In this document: positions 42,838 through 50,653 of the stretch, piece after piece
Layout of the letters: each line of letters starts with the position of its first letter
Position numbering within the stretch: position 1 is the stretch's first letter
Origin: Actinomycetota bacterium
GTDB taxonomy: Bacteria; Actinomycetota; Actinomycetes; Nanopelagicales; Nanopelagicaceae
Length of the DNA: 64,000 nucleotides
Assembly (NCBI GenBank): GCA_015660815.1
Contig: JACSDF010000005.1
Span: 1 to 64,000, forward strand
Direction: 5' to 3'
Notes under the pieces: model-generated
What the model was told of the DNA's origin: nothing
Databases searched by the model: none
What the model saw: only the letters and a program-made list of their open reading frames with translations
Made by a program: the position numbers and the translations under genes

Positions 42838-44324
42838 TAAAGGCCCATAATCCACGTCGTCAGCAAGCGAACACCGAAACCTGTGCCGCCCTTTGGATTT
42901 TCACCTGCATCAACTTCACTTCGCCCGGGACCGGCAATATCTAGATGCAGCCAGCGACGAGATCCTGCGAAATGCTCTAGAAACAGCGCTGCAGTCACTG
43001 AGCCAGCTGAGTAGTCAGCCTTACTTGCTGCATGATTAAAATCTGCGATATCACTTCTCAAAGAGTCCTTATAGTCATCAATGAGTGGCATTCTCCAAAC
43101 ACGATCACCTGAATCTAAACCGGCCTTAACAAAGGAGGAGGCAAGTAGATCATCCCGTGTATACATTGCAGCAAAGGTTCTACCGAGTCCAAGAGTTGCA
43201 GCCCCAGTAAGGGTAGCAATATCAATTAAATAATCGGGATTCAAATTTATATCTGCATAAGCCAAGCCATCTGCAAGAACAAGTCGACCTTCGGCATCGG
43301 TGTTAATTACCTCAACAGTTGTTCCGCCGTAGTGCTTAATAACATCACTGGGTCTTTGGGCGGTAGCCGAGATGGCGTTTTCGGCACACATCATTAGTGC
43401 AGTGACGTGAACATCAGGTTGCAAATCTTCAAGAGCGGTGAGAGTTGCAAGAATTGCCGCGGCCCCTGCCATATCTGACTTCATCGGTATCATTAAATCG
43501 TAAGGACGTTTTAGCGAAACACCGCCGGTATCAAAAGTAATCCCTTTTCCAACGAGAACTACATGAGGAAGTGGTTTCTTTGCTTTCTTTGTGTTTTTTG
43601 GCATATAAGTCACTTCGATAAAGCGCGGTCCTGAGACTTGTGAGGAATTACCAACTGCACGTAATCCACCGAACTCCTTTAACTCTCTACCGGCTAAGAC
43701 ACTGGTTTTTAATCCGTTGGATTGTGCGAATTCTTGCGCCTTTCTAGCCATCCACTCAGGAGTTTTAATATTAGAAGGCGTATGAACCAGATCACGAGCG
43801 CGCGTAATCGCCTTCGCAAAAGCATTAGCAGCATTTATTGTCTCCTTATCATCAGTTGCTACGAGAAATGTTGGAACATCAGCGGGCTTTCCGCTCTTTA
43901 AGCTCCACAAGTAGGCGGCCATCGTAAGTGAAATCGCATGCGCTTGGATATCGATTTTGTTTAAAGCACACGCCGAATAAACGGTGATTTTCTTCCCACG
44001 AACTTTTCGAGCGATTGCAGTTGCGCACGTTCTCAAAGAATTTGTTGAGCCGTCACCAGCAGAGATCAAGAAGATGCGCTCGGTTTGTGTGTTGGCTTCA
44101 CTAACAGGAATCTCAAATATCTCACCCGCTTTACCAGTTGGTGAAAAAAATGAAAGCTCGTCTTGTAAATTTATTGCGAAATGCTTTTCAATATCCTGAA
44201 TCAAACTCCCAGGAGCCTTAAACGAAAACTCATCTTCACGCTCACTCACATATGCCAGGGCTATTGCTTGTGCAGACGAAGCCGCAGATAACTCTATTGG
44301 TGCGCTGGTAAGTATCGAAGACAT
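42837..44324 (-). CDS. pepA: Leucyl aminopeptidase (M17)
   Basis: A 495-residue cytosolic aminopeptidase. The catalytic C-terminal domain has the metal motifs VGKGITFDTGGVSLKR, MKSDMAGAAAIL and NTDAEGRLVLADGLAYA. The N-terminal half is the usual macro-like regulatory domain. It removes N-terminal residues from peptides and degrades peptides for reuse. The start has a TAGCCT box 7 nt upstream, so it heads an mRNA running into the methyltransferase, htrA and beyond. Confidence 0.95.
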   Translation of the reverse strand: MSSILTSAPIELSAASSAQAIALAYVSEREDEFSFKAPGSLIQDIEKHFAINLQDELSFFSPTGKAGEIFEIPVSEANTQTERIFLISAGDGSTNSLRTCATAIARKVRGKKITVYSACALNKIDIQAHAISLTMAAYLWSLKSGKPADVPTFLVATDDKETINAANAFAKAITRARDLVHTPSNIKTPEWMARKAQEFAQSNGLKTSVLAGRELKEFGGLRAVGNSSQVSGPRFIEVTYMPKNTKKAKKPLPHVVLVGKGITFDTGGVSLKRPYDLMIPMKSDMAGAAAILATLTALEDLQPDVHVTALMMCAENAISATAQRPSDVIKHYGGTTVEVINTDAEGRLVLADGLAYADINLNPDYLIDIATLTGAATLGLGRTFAAMYTRDDLLASSFVKAGLDSGDRVWRMPLIDDYKDSLRSDIADFNHAASKADYSAGSVTAALFLEHFAGSRRWLHLDIAGPGRSEVDAGENPKGGTGFGVRLLTTWIMGL

Positions 44325-44331
44325 GCGTTAA

Positions 44332-44337
44332 AGGCTA
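44332..44337 (-). promoter_or_regulatory. -10 box for leaderless start of pepA
   Basis: TAGCCT on the minus strand, TTAACGC spacer (7 nt), then ATG at 44324. Confidence 0.5.
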
Positions 44338-44352
44338 TCGCCTGCGACGCCT

Positions 44353-44532
44353 TTACTTCTTGACTAAAGAGACCGCGGCATGAAGTGCGGCGCTCAGATT
44401 ATTAGCCTCTTCTGGGTTGAGCTCAACGACCAATCGACCGCCACCTTCCAGAGGAATACGCATGACGAGAGAGCGAGCCTCCTTTGTAACCTCCATTGGA
44501 CCATCACCTGTACGGGGTTTCATGGCTGCCAT
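44353..44532 (-). CDS. DUF3117 family protein
   Basis: A 59-residue protein that begins MAAMKPRTGDGPMEVTKEAR and continues with MRIPLEGGGRLVVELNPEEA, a near-perfect match to the very conserved actinobacterial DUF3117 family (about 55-60 residues). Function unknown. GGAG lies 8 nt before the ATG at 44532, so this is a leadered gene. It lies between pepA and the sigma region-4-like gene. Confidence 0.92.
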   Translation of the reverse strand: MAAMKPRTGDGPMEVTKEARSLVMRIPLEGGGRLVVELNPEEANNLSAALHAAVSLVKK

Positions 44533-44635
44533 GTGGAGACTCCTCTTAAAGATTGGTGGTGAACTGCAAGAGGAGAAGTATCTCGCACATGATGGGTTAG
44601 TGGGAAATCGCCCTAAGGGCTCGTTGCAACTGCCG

Positions 44636-44827
44636 CTAGAAGCCTATGAATCCGCTTAAATGCGCCTTCCCAGCGGCAATTACCGCATCAACAGCCCGTA
44701 CCGGCACGGTTAAGAGCTCAGCAATTTCAATCGCTGACATAGAGCGCAGATAATGCATTGTCAGAATACAGCGCTCCTCCTCAGATAGGGATGCGAGCAG
44801 CTCGGCCAAAGTAGTGGGCTCGCTCAT
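44636..44827 (-). CDS. Stand-alone sigma-70 region 4-like helix-turn-helix protein
   Basis: A 63-residue protein equivalent to sigma region 4: LAELLASLSEEERCILTMHYLRSM (helix bundle) followed by the helix-turn-helix SAIEIAELLTVPVRAVDAVIAAGKAHL. There is no region 2, so it cannot be a full sigma factor. The recognition helix has few basic residues (VRAVDAVIAAGKAHL), so DNA contacts may be weak; it may bind the core flap or a sigma factor instead. The start is leaderless. The nearby sigE gene seen in relatives is missing. Confidence 0.68.
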   Translation of the reverse strand: MSEPTTLAELLASLSEEERCILTMHYLRSMSAIEIAELLTVPVRAVDAVIAAGKAHLSGFIGF

Positions 44828-44834
44828 GGGGATA

Positions 44835-44840
44835 AGGTTA
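44835..44840 (-). promoter_or_regulatory. -10 box for leaderless start of region-4-like gene
   Basis: TAACCT on the minus strand, TATCCCC spacer (7 nt), then ATG at 44827. Confidence 0.5.
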
Positions 44841-44883
44841 CTAGTCAGGTGTTAAGAGTAAGCCGCTTAAGTTGTCAGTGGAA

Positions 44884-45309
44884 TCAGCGAAATGTTCGTG
44901 CAAAACGCCCTAGTGAAATTCGCACACCTATATATAGGCCGGGGCACATTAAAAGAAATAGTGGACGAGGAGCTATGACCTCTTCCGACCAGTCAAAACG
45001 GGTTTGAGTAGCGTTAATTTCATGTAGTTCAAATTTACCCGTCCCTTTAATAATTGCGCCCGTATGTACAACATCGCACACAAATGGCGGAACCCACGAA
45101 GTTACTTCCATTGTGTCTAAGATGCCTATGGATTTTATTCCGGTAAAAGCGCTTATTTTTGTTCCAATTCCATCCTGAATTGTCGAAGTAACCCAGACCT
45201 TCGTCGCGATCATCCAATCGCCCTGTTTTTCCCAATCTGCCAGGGCATCCCACACTGATTGGATCGGTGCATCTATTACGAGAGAAATTGCTAGGTGGTT
45301 ACTTCTCAT
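44884..45309 (-). CDS. SRPBCC (START/Bet v1-like) family protein
   Basis: A 141-residue SRPBCC protein: SLVIDAPIQSVWDALADWEKQGDW is the typical N-terminal strand-helix, followed by beta strands (KISAFTGIKSIGILDTMEV) and the C-terminal helix with basic residues. The hydrophobic cavity usually binds a lipid, polyketide or cofactor; the ligand is unknown. The ATG at 45309 overlaps the LOG stop by 4 bp (ATGA). Confidence 0.8.
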   Translation of the reverse strand: MRSNHLAISLVIDAPIQSVWDALADWEKQGDWMIATKVWVTSTIQDGIGTKISAFTGIKSIGILDTMEVTSWVPPFVCDVVHTGAIIKGTGKFELHEINATQTRFDWSEEVIAPRPLFLLMCPGLYIGVRISLGRFARTFR

Positions 45310-45839
45310 TGCTTGCACGCTTTCAATGCCTCGTCGACAGTATTGGCCCACGTAATTAACTCACGCATTCCTGGCTTGATAAATCTCTCTTCCTCAAGAT
45401 GGAGAATCAGTTCATGTAATGGTCCAAAAATTCCAAATGGGTCAAGAATTACAATCGGCTTATCATGAAATTTTAAATAGCGGCCAACCCATATTTCAAA
45501 GAACTCTTCAAGTGTGCCGGCTCCACCCGGTAAAGTAATAAAGGCATCGGATATATCTGTAATCATCGCCTTACGCTCACCCATCGTTGTGACAATATGT
45601 AATTCATCATTCTCATGATCAGCAAACTCAATTTCAACTAGCGCTTGTGGAATTACGCCGACAGTGCGACCTTTCACTGCACGCGCACCCCGAGAAACTG
45701 CACCCATCATTGAAATATGGCCGCCTCCCGTTACGAGTTCCCACGATAAAGAGCCAATGCCTTCTCCTAGTTGATAGGCCAAATCCACATATTTTGGATC
45801 GATGCTTGGCGATGAGGAACAAAATACTGCGATACGCAT
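45306..45839 (-). CDS. LOG family nucleotide 5'-monophosphate phosphoribohydrolase
   Basis: A 177-residue TIGR00730/LOG protein. It has VFCSSSPSIDP at the N-terminus, GGGHISMMGAVSRGA and the catalytic PGGAGTLEEFFEIW motif. LOG enzymes release the base from nucleoside monophosphates; in Actinobacteria this can be a general nucleotide salvage or clean-up role. Start at 45839 with a TATCCT box 7 nt upstream; a longer reading overlaps dapD. It heads an operon with the SRPBCC gene. Confidence 0.9.
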   Translation of the reverse strand: MRIAVFCSSSPSIDPKYVDLAYQLGEGIGSLSWELVTGGGHISMMGAVSRGARAVKGRTVGVIPQALVEIEFADHENDELHIVTTMGERKAMITDISDAFITLPGGAGTLEEFFEIWVGRYLKFHDKPIVILDPFGIFGPLHELILHLEEERFIKPGMRELITWANTVDEALKACKQ

Positions 45840-45846
45840 ATGAGAA

Positions 45847-45863
45847 AGGATAGGGGTTAGGCT
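45847..45863. promoter_or_regulatory. Back-to-back -10 boxes for leaderless LOG and dapD genes
   Basis: Minus-strand TATCCT (45847-45852) is 7 nt from the LOG ATG; plus-strand TAGGCT (45858-45863) is 6 nt from the dapD ATG at 45870. Both lie in a 30-bp gap that is a partial inverted repeat (GGGTTAGGCTTAGCCC). Confidence 0.5.
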
Positions 45864-45869
45864 TAGCCC

Positions 45870-46787
45870 ATGAACACCATTGCATCTGGCCACGCAATTA
45901 CGACAATGTCGCATGGAAAGCTTTTGGATGCATGGTTTCCAGCTCCAACACTCGCCCCACTCAATCCAGATGTGCCGAGCGAACTACATGCCTTAGTCGG
46001 CAACGATGATGCACGTGAAGTCAGCCGTGAAATCGCAAGCCTTGAAATTAATCTCTCAGTACCACCAGCCTCGGCACTTGATGTCTATCTTCGCTTACAT
46101 CTTCTCTCTCATCGTTTGGTCAAACCACATGGTCTAAGTCTTGATGGAATCTTTGGTCTTCTCAATAACGTAGTGTGGACTTCGGCTGGTCCGTGTGCGG
46201 TTGAGGGCTTTGAACTCACTCGCGCCCGTCTTGGCGCAAAGAATGGGCATGTAACCATCTTTTCTATCGATAAGTTCCCAAGAATGGTGGACTATGTAGT
46301 TCCAAGTGGAGTGCGCATCGCAGATGCCGATCGGGTTCGATTAGGTGCACACCTAGCAGTCGGAACAACCGTAATGCACGAGGGATTCGTTAACTTTAAT
46401 GCCGGAACTTTAGGTACATCAATGGTTGAAGGAAGAATTTCAGCTGGCGTAGTCGTTGGCGATGGCAGCGATGTTGGCGGTGGAGCTTCAATAATGGGCA
46501 CTTTGAGTGGTGGCGGAAAAGAAGTTGTATCGATTGGAGAGAAAACTCTCCTTGGCGCAAACTCGGGTTGTGGAATTTCACTCGGTGACAACTGCATCAT
46601 TGAGGCTGGCACATACATCACTGCTTCTTCAAAATTGCGATTGCCTGATGGGCAGATTGTTAAAGCCGCCGTATTATCCGGTTCGAATAATTTATTATTC
46701 CGGCGTAACTCTTTAGATGGTGCATTAGAAGTGGTAAGTCGAACTGGTACTTGGGGTGGCCTTAACTCAATTCTGCACGCCAACTAA
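45870..46787 (+). CDS. dapD: Tetrahydrodipicolinate N-succinyltransferase DapD
   Basis: A 305-residue actinobacterial-type DapD. The C-terminal left-handed beta-helix is clear: RVRLGAHLAVGTTVMHEGFV, FNAGTLGTSMVEGRISAGVV and GDGSDVGGGASIMGTL. It makes N-succinyl-2-amino-6-ketopimelate, the step before DapC, toward meso-diaminopimelate for lysine and peptidoglycan. Leaderless start. Its last 21 bp overlap the convergent SpoIID gene. Confidence 0.95.
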   Translation: MNTIASGHAITTMSHGKLLDAWFPAPTLAPLNPDVPSELHALVGNDDAREVSREIASLEINLSVPPASALDVYLRLHLLSHRLVKPHGLSLDGIFGLLNNVVWTSAGPCAVEGFELTRARLGAKNGHVTIFSIDKFPRMVDYVVPSGVRIADADRVRLGAHLAVGTTVMHEGFVNFNAGTLGTSMVEGRISAGVVVGDGSDVGGGASIMGTLSGGGKEVVSIGEKTLLGANSGCGISLGDNCIIEAGTYITASSKLRLPDGQIVKAAVLSGSNNLLFRRNSLDGALEVVSRTGTWGGLNSILHAN

Positions 46788-48008
46788 GTCGCAGTAAGCC
46801 GACGGGATTTTAGTTCGACTCCGAAAAGTTTCTCCACGAAGTGTAAATTGAAGACCAGAACTTGACGTCGCTCGGATCTGACCAATTGTTCCACTTTCAT
46901 TTCTAGTCAGGATTTCTAGCTGAACGACATCTGGAAGCAAGAATGCTCTGGCAACTACAGCTTGTGAGAGTGTGCGATCCCACGTAACAAATCGCGGATT
47001 TAAGGTGATGTCTAAGCTACCTGGATCATCTACTATTTGTGTAAAGGCTCTTGTACTCCCCCATGCATTTACCGACAATTCCGTTTTCCCGCCTGAGGAT
47101 GAGAAATAGTAAGCGGCAATTGGAAGGCTTGCTTGAGTAACTACTAACCCTGCCGTTTCCGTGACAACGCTTTTCCAGATTGCTCCAAATTTAAGTTCAA
47201 TCTCCTTTGCATATCCCAAAAACTTTTGATCTGAAATCTCTCCGTATAAATCACAATCACAATTCGCTCGATAAATTCCAGCTTTACTCAAAGCATATGA
47301 TCGCGATGCCACTGCCTGTGCCTGCAGGGCAGCGATTGGCCAAAAGGAAGGCATCTCACTAACACCCCATAGATACTCATCTGAAAGACGGACAGCATTA
47401 GTTAGTTCTAACCTAAATCCAAGGGTCTTGTCTTTAACCGCCTTCACGACCATTTGGCCATATCGATATTTCCTAGTTGCACCAAGTTGAGTGACAGATA
47501 TAAGCGCGTCGACCCCTTCCAAATATCTCGTCCCGCTCCATCGAATAGTAAAGCTCCGATTCTTAGCAAAAGCATTTGATTTCTTATCGATAAGAACATT
47601 AGGCACAACGCTGGAGCCGAGAATTGAAAGATTCAGCGAAGCTCCGGCTGAAAATACGGCAATTGGAACAGCGTCTACCTGGCTACCAATATCGCCACTA
47701 AATAGTTGAACTATTGCGCCAGGTGTTTTTGTGGATATTTTCGTACTGCTCAAGAGATGTCCAATATTGACTCTTAAAATCTTTAAATCATCAAGAGGCT
47801 CGACTAATACATCTTTATAAAAATATTGCAGAATTTCCGTTGAACTTTTCCCTGCCAAAGCCATGGACCGAGCACCCATTTGTGACATACCAACGCCGTG
47901 GCCATACCCTGATCCGCGAAAAGTAAATTCTGCAGGAAGTTCTTGAGCTGATGCCGGAGTGGTGAAGGCGGTAAGAAATATAATTGAAACGAGGAATGAC
48001 TTAGACAT
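46767..48008 (-). CDS. SpoIID/LytB domain exported protein
   Basis: A 413-residue secreted protein: a signal peptide (SKSFLVSIIFLTAFTTPASA with cleavage near ASA-QE), then FRGSGYGHGVGMSQMGARSMAL (SpoIID core motif GxGHGVGMSQ) and GVSEMPSFWPIAALQAQAVASRSYAL. SpoIID-type proteins are lytic transglycosylases or amidase enhancers acting on peptidoglycan; this bacterium need not sporulate. Starts at 48008 or two codons earlier, overlapping the ABC ATPase by 8 bp or more. Confidence 0.88.
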   Translation of the reverse strand: MSKSFLVSIIFLTAFTTPASAQELPAEFTFRGSGYGHGVGMSQMGARSMALAGKSSTEILQYFYKDVLVEPLDDLKILRVNIGHLLSSTKISTKTPGAIVQLFSGDIGSQVDAVPIAVFSAGASLNLSILGSSVVPNVLIDKKSNAFAKNRSFTIRWSGTRYLEGVDALISVTQLGATRKYRYGQMVVKAVKDKTLGFRLELTNAVRLSDEYLWGVSEMPSFWPIAALQAQAVASRSYALSKAGIYRANCDCDLYGEISDQKFLGYAKEIELKFGAIWKSVVTETAGLVVTQASLPIAAYYFSSSGGKTELSVNAWGSTRAFTQIVDDPGSLDITLNPRFVTWDRTLSQAVVARAFLLPDVVQLEILTRNESGTIGQIRATSSSGLQFTLRGETFRSRTKIPSAYCDLVGVQN

Positions 48009-48798
48009 CCTCATCGAGGGCTGCGCTCTTTCCGACCTGTAAAAACTCTTGATAGGCACTGATGGTCTCATTTGGCTTGCCGCGTTGTACTAGCTTTCCT
48101 TTGTGCATCCAGACCACGTCATTGCAGACTTCTCGTAGCGTTGCCATTGCATGGCTTACCAAAATAAGAGCTCGATCATCACTTCTCAACTCTTTCATGC
48201 GATTGAGTGATTTCTCTTTGAATTTTGCATCCCCAGTACTGAGCGCCTCGTCAACTATTAAAATGTCTGGTCGCACTGTTACCGCCACTGAAAATGCCAA
48301 TCTAGAAAACATTCCAGATGAGTATGTGCGCATGGGGGCATCAATTGCCTCTCCTAGCTCAGAGAACTCTGCAATCTCTTGAAAGTGATCTTCAATCTCC
48401 TCACGAGACATTCCCGCAGCAAGCCCACCAAGAAATACATTATCGCGCCCTGACATCGACGGGTTAAAACCGACACCTAAGGCCAGTAGCGTGCTGACAC
48501 TTCCAAAGACCTCTATTCGTCCCTTTGTGGGTGGAATAATTCCTGCGATGACGCGCATCATTGAAGACTTTCCTGCGCCGTTAGTTCCGATAATTCCTAA
48601 AACTTGTCCATACTCAACATCAAGGTTTACATCATCGAGTGCCTGAATAATACGTACATGTTTACTACCGCGACCTAATGATTTGGCGCGCGCCTTTAGA
48701 GTAGGGCGTTTATCAATTGAAGTTTTATAGGTCAGTCCTAGACCGCGAACTGAAACAGCGATCTCATTTGTAGCGTGCGAGTTAGAGGCGGACAGCAA
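48001..48798 (-). CDS. ABC transporter ATP-binding protein of polysaccharide export (Wzt/TagH type)
   Basis: A 265-residue ATPase: Walker A GIIGTNGAGKSSMMRVIAG, signature YSSGMFSRLAFSVA, Walker B ILIVDEALSTGDAKF. It is of the ABC-2 type that exports O-antigen or teichoic acid, but lacks a C-terminal carbohydrate-binding domain. No ATG is available; the TTG at 48798 has AAGGGAG 7 nt upstream and overlaps the permease by 17 bp, so I take it as start. Confidence 0.88.
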   Translation of the reverse strand: MLSASNSHATNEIAVSVRGLGLTYKTSIDKRPTLKARAKSLGRGSKHVRIIQALDDVNLDVEYGQVLGIIGTNGAGKSSMMRVIAGIIPPTKGRIEVFGSVSTLLALGVGFNPSMSGRDNVFLGGLAAGMSREEIEDHFQEIAEFSELGEAIDAPMRTYSSGMFSRLAFSVAVTVRPDILIVDEALSTGDAKFKEKSLNRMKELRSDDRALILVSHAMATLREVCNDVVWMHKGKLVQRGKPNETISAYQEFLQVGKSAALDEDV

Positions 48799-49609
48799 AT
48801 TCGCGCTCCCTTGATAAGAAAAAATAAGTTCCAATGAAAAATACTCCTGCGGCCCATGCTAAACCCGCAAGTAAACTTGAGCCTTGAGGTGCTTGCCCAT
48901 GAACTAAAGTGCGAGACCAACTATCAAGAATTGGAAAGAGTGGGTTAAATGCCTCTATCGCCAAAAGTTCTGGCTTGAGGGCAGATGCTTCATAGAGAAT
49001 CGGCGAGAGATATAAAAGTGTTCGCGTCATATATGGCAAAAAGCTAGATATATCTCGAAAATAGACATTTATACATGAAATCGTGATTGCCAAACCAAGA
49101 GCTAGAAAAATTGTAATTAATAGAATCGGAAAGGCCCAAAGCATTTCCCAAGTAAAAGGCAAACCTAGAACCGTTCGAATGATGAAAAATACCAAGAGAG
49201 TTGGAACGAACTTAGCAATTGCAATTACAACCGCTGAAACTGGCAGCATAATTCGTGGAAATGCCGTGTTTAGTATGAGCCGTTGGCCCGCCGTTATTGA
49301 TTTAACTCCACCAGTAAGCGAGTTGGCCACTAAGTAGAAAAGGAAGAGTGTGGCCGTCAAGTGGGCATATCGGGTTTCATCTGAAGAGCCCTGAATAATG
49401 ATAATCAGAAAGAAATACACCGCGGAAAGTAGGAGCGGGTTTAAAACTAGCCACAACTGACCAAAAAATGAATCAAAGTGTTGCTCACGAAGTTCAGAGC
49501 GCGAATACTCTGCAATAAATCTTCGGCGGGACCAGAGCGATTTCCAGTATCGAATGAGTGGGGGCAGACCGGCCCGAAAAGGCTCATATACCTGCATAGG
49601 TTCACTCAT
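48782..49609 (-). CDS. ABC-2 type transporter permease of polysaccharide export
   Basis: A 275-residue permease with six transmembrane segments, beginning after a cytosolic region with RRRFIAEYSRSELREQHFDS (amphipathic, as in Wzm/TagG) and GQLWLVLNPLLLSAVYFFLI. It pairs with the overlapping ATPase to move a lipid-linked polymer to the outer face. Start at 49609 is supported by a TAGCCT box 7 nt upstream and lies 15 bp after the GT2 stop. Confidence 0.88.
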   Translation of the reverse strand: MSEPMQVYEPFRAGLPPLIRYWKSLWSRRRFIAEYSRSELREQHFDSFFGQLWLVLNPLLLSAVYFFLIIIIQGSSDETRYAHLTATLFLFYLVANSLTGGVKSITAGQRLILNTAFPRIMLPVSAVVIAIAKFVPTLLVFFIIRTVLGLPFTWEMLWAFPILLITIFLALGLAITISCINVYFRDISSFLPYMTRTLLYLSPILYEASALKPELLAIEAFNPLFPILDSWSRTLVHGQAPQGSSLLAGLAWAAGVFFIGTYFFLSREREFAVRL

Positions 49610-49613
49610 GGAG

Positions 49614-49628
49614 GTAAGGCTACCTTAC
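49614..49628 (-). promoter_or_regulatory. Dyad GTAAGG-TAG-CCTTAC over leaderless -10 box of permease gene
   Basis: A 6-3-6 inverted repeat that includes TAGCCT (49617-49622), 7 nt from the ATG at 49609. It also spans the stop of the upstream GT2 gene (TAA within GTAAGG). Confidence 0.45.
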
Positions 49629-50617
49629 GGTGCAAGAGACTTTGGTGAGGTCAGAAAACCTGTTCCCCAGCTTAGGTGCATAGTTAGAAGAATCAGCGGC
49701 AGCGAAAGAATTTCACCTAAAGATTTTCCTATGACTAGCGACGCCAAAAGAATAAAGAGAGCATAAACGAGGATAGGCAGTAGGAAAATCGTTGAAACTA
49801 AAATACTTAGAATCATTGAAAGCGTGGTGACAAGTACAGTAAAAGGTGGCGCTAAATATCTGTAATTAATCGTGCCCTCGTGACGACGAGAAACAACGCG
49901 GCGCCAACGTCCATATTCAAAGTACTGGCGAGCAAGCGCACTAACAGTTGATCTAGGTCGATATGTGACTACTAGCCGTGGATCAAAGTGGATTAACCCA
50001 CCCTTTGCACGCAATCGGAAATTTAGCTCCCAATCTTGTGCTCTAGTGAAACGCTCATCAAAACCACCGATAGCAATGAGAGCCTCTTTTCTAAATGCCC
50101 CTAGATACACCGTATCAACTGAACCAGCAACACCTCCTGTATGAAATCGAGATGCACCGACACCTAATGGACTCCGCATAGCGCGGGCAACCGAGCGCTC
50201 AAATAAATTATTTCCAACTGCTGCCATAACACCGCCAACATTTACTGCACCGCTCTGTTCAAGAATCTCGAGCGCTAAAGTTAAATAATTATGTGGAATC
50301 TCTGAGTGGCCATCAATGCGCACAATATTTGAGTACTGAGAGCGTGCGATTGCAAGGTTTAATCCAGCTGCCGTGCGGCCAGAAGGGTTTTCCACGATAA
50401 CCACACGTTTATCCAGATATGCAATTTCACGTGCAATTTCCATAGTCGAATCATGTGATGGCCCGATAGCCAGAATCACTTCGATCGGCCCTTGAAAATC
50501 CTGAGCCAAAATCGAGCTCACAGAATGCTTTAAGTAAGAGGCTTCGTTGCGAACCGGAAGAATTACCGATATTTCACGCCTCGGTGAGCCATATAACTCA
50601 TTTGCTGATGTCGTCAT
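49625..50617 (-). CDS. Family 2 glycosyltransferase
   Basis: A 330-residue GT2 enzyme: ISVILPVRNEASYLKHSVSS, SNIVRIDGHSEIPHNY (DXH metal site), and TRAQDWELNFRLRAKGG in the acceptor region, with two or three C-terminal hydrophobic segments (TVLVTTLSMILSILVSTIFL). Resembles succinoglycan-type membrane glycosyltransferases. Together with the exporter, LCP and Ugd genes, it probably builds a surface polysaccharide. A TACGGT box lies 9 nt before the ATG. Confidence 0.88.
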   Translation of the reverse strand: MTTSANELYGSPRREISVILPVRNEASYLKHSVSSILAQDFQGPIEVILAIGPSHDSTMEIAREIAYLDKRVVIVENPSGRTAAGLNLAIARSQYSNIVRIDGHSEIPHNYLTLALEILEQSGAVNVGGVMAAVGNNLFERSVARAMRSPLGVGASRFHTGGVAGSVDTVYLGAFRKEALIAIGGFDERFTRAQDWELNFRLRAKGGLIHFDPRLVVTYRPRSTVSALARQYFEYGRWRRVVSRRHEGTINYRYLAPPFTVLVTTLSMILSILVSTIFLLPILVYALFILLASLVIGKSLGEILSLPLILLTMHLSWGTGFLTSPKSLAP

Positions 50618-50641
50618 AACCCCACCACCGTATCGCTGAAG

Positions 50642-50647
50642 TAGTCT
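50642..50647 (+). promoter_or_regulatory. -10 box for leaderless GTG start of LCP gene
   Basis: TAGTCT, TCGCCT spacer (6 nt), then GTG at 50654. Confidence 0.5.
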
Positions 50648-50653
50648 TCGCCT

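Noticed and set aside
46767-48008. Evidence for sporulation from SpoIID
   Set aside because: SpoIID/LytB domains are common in non-sporulating Actinobacteria; no other sporulation gene is present.
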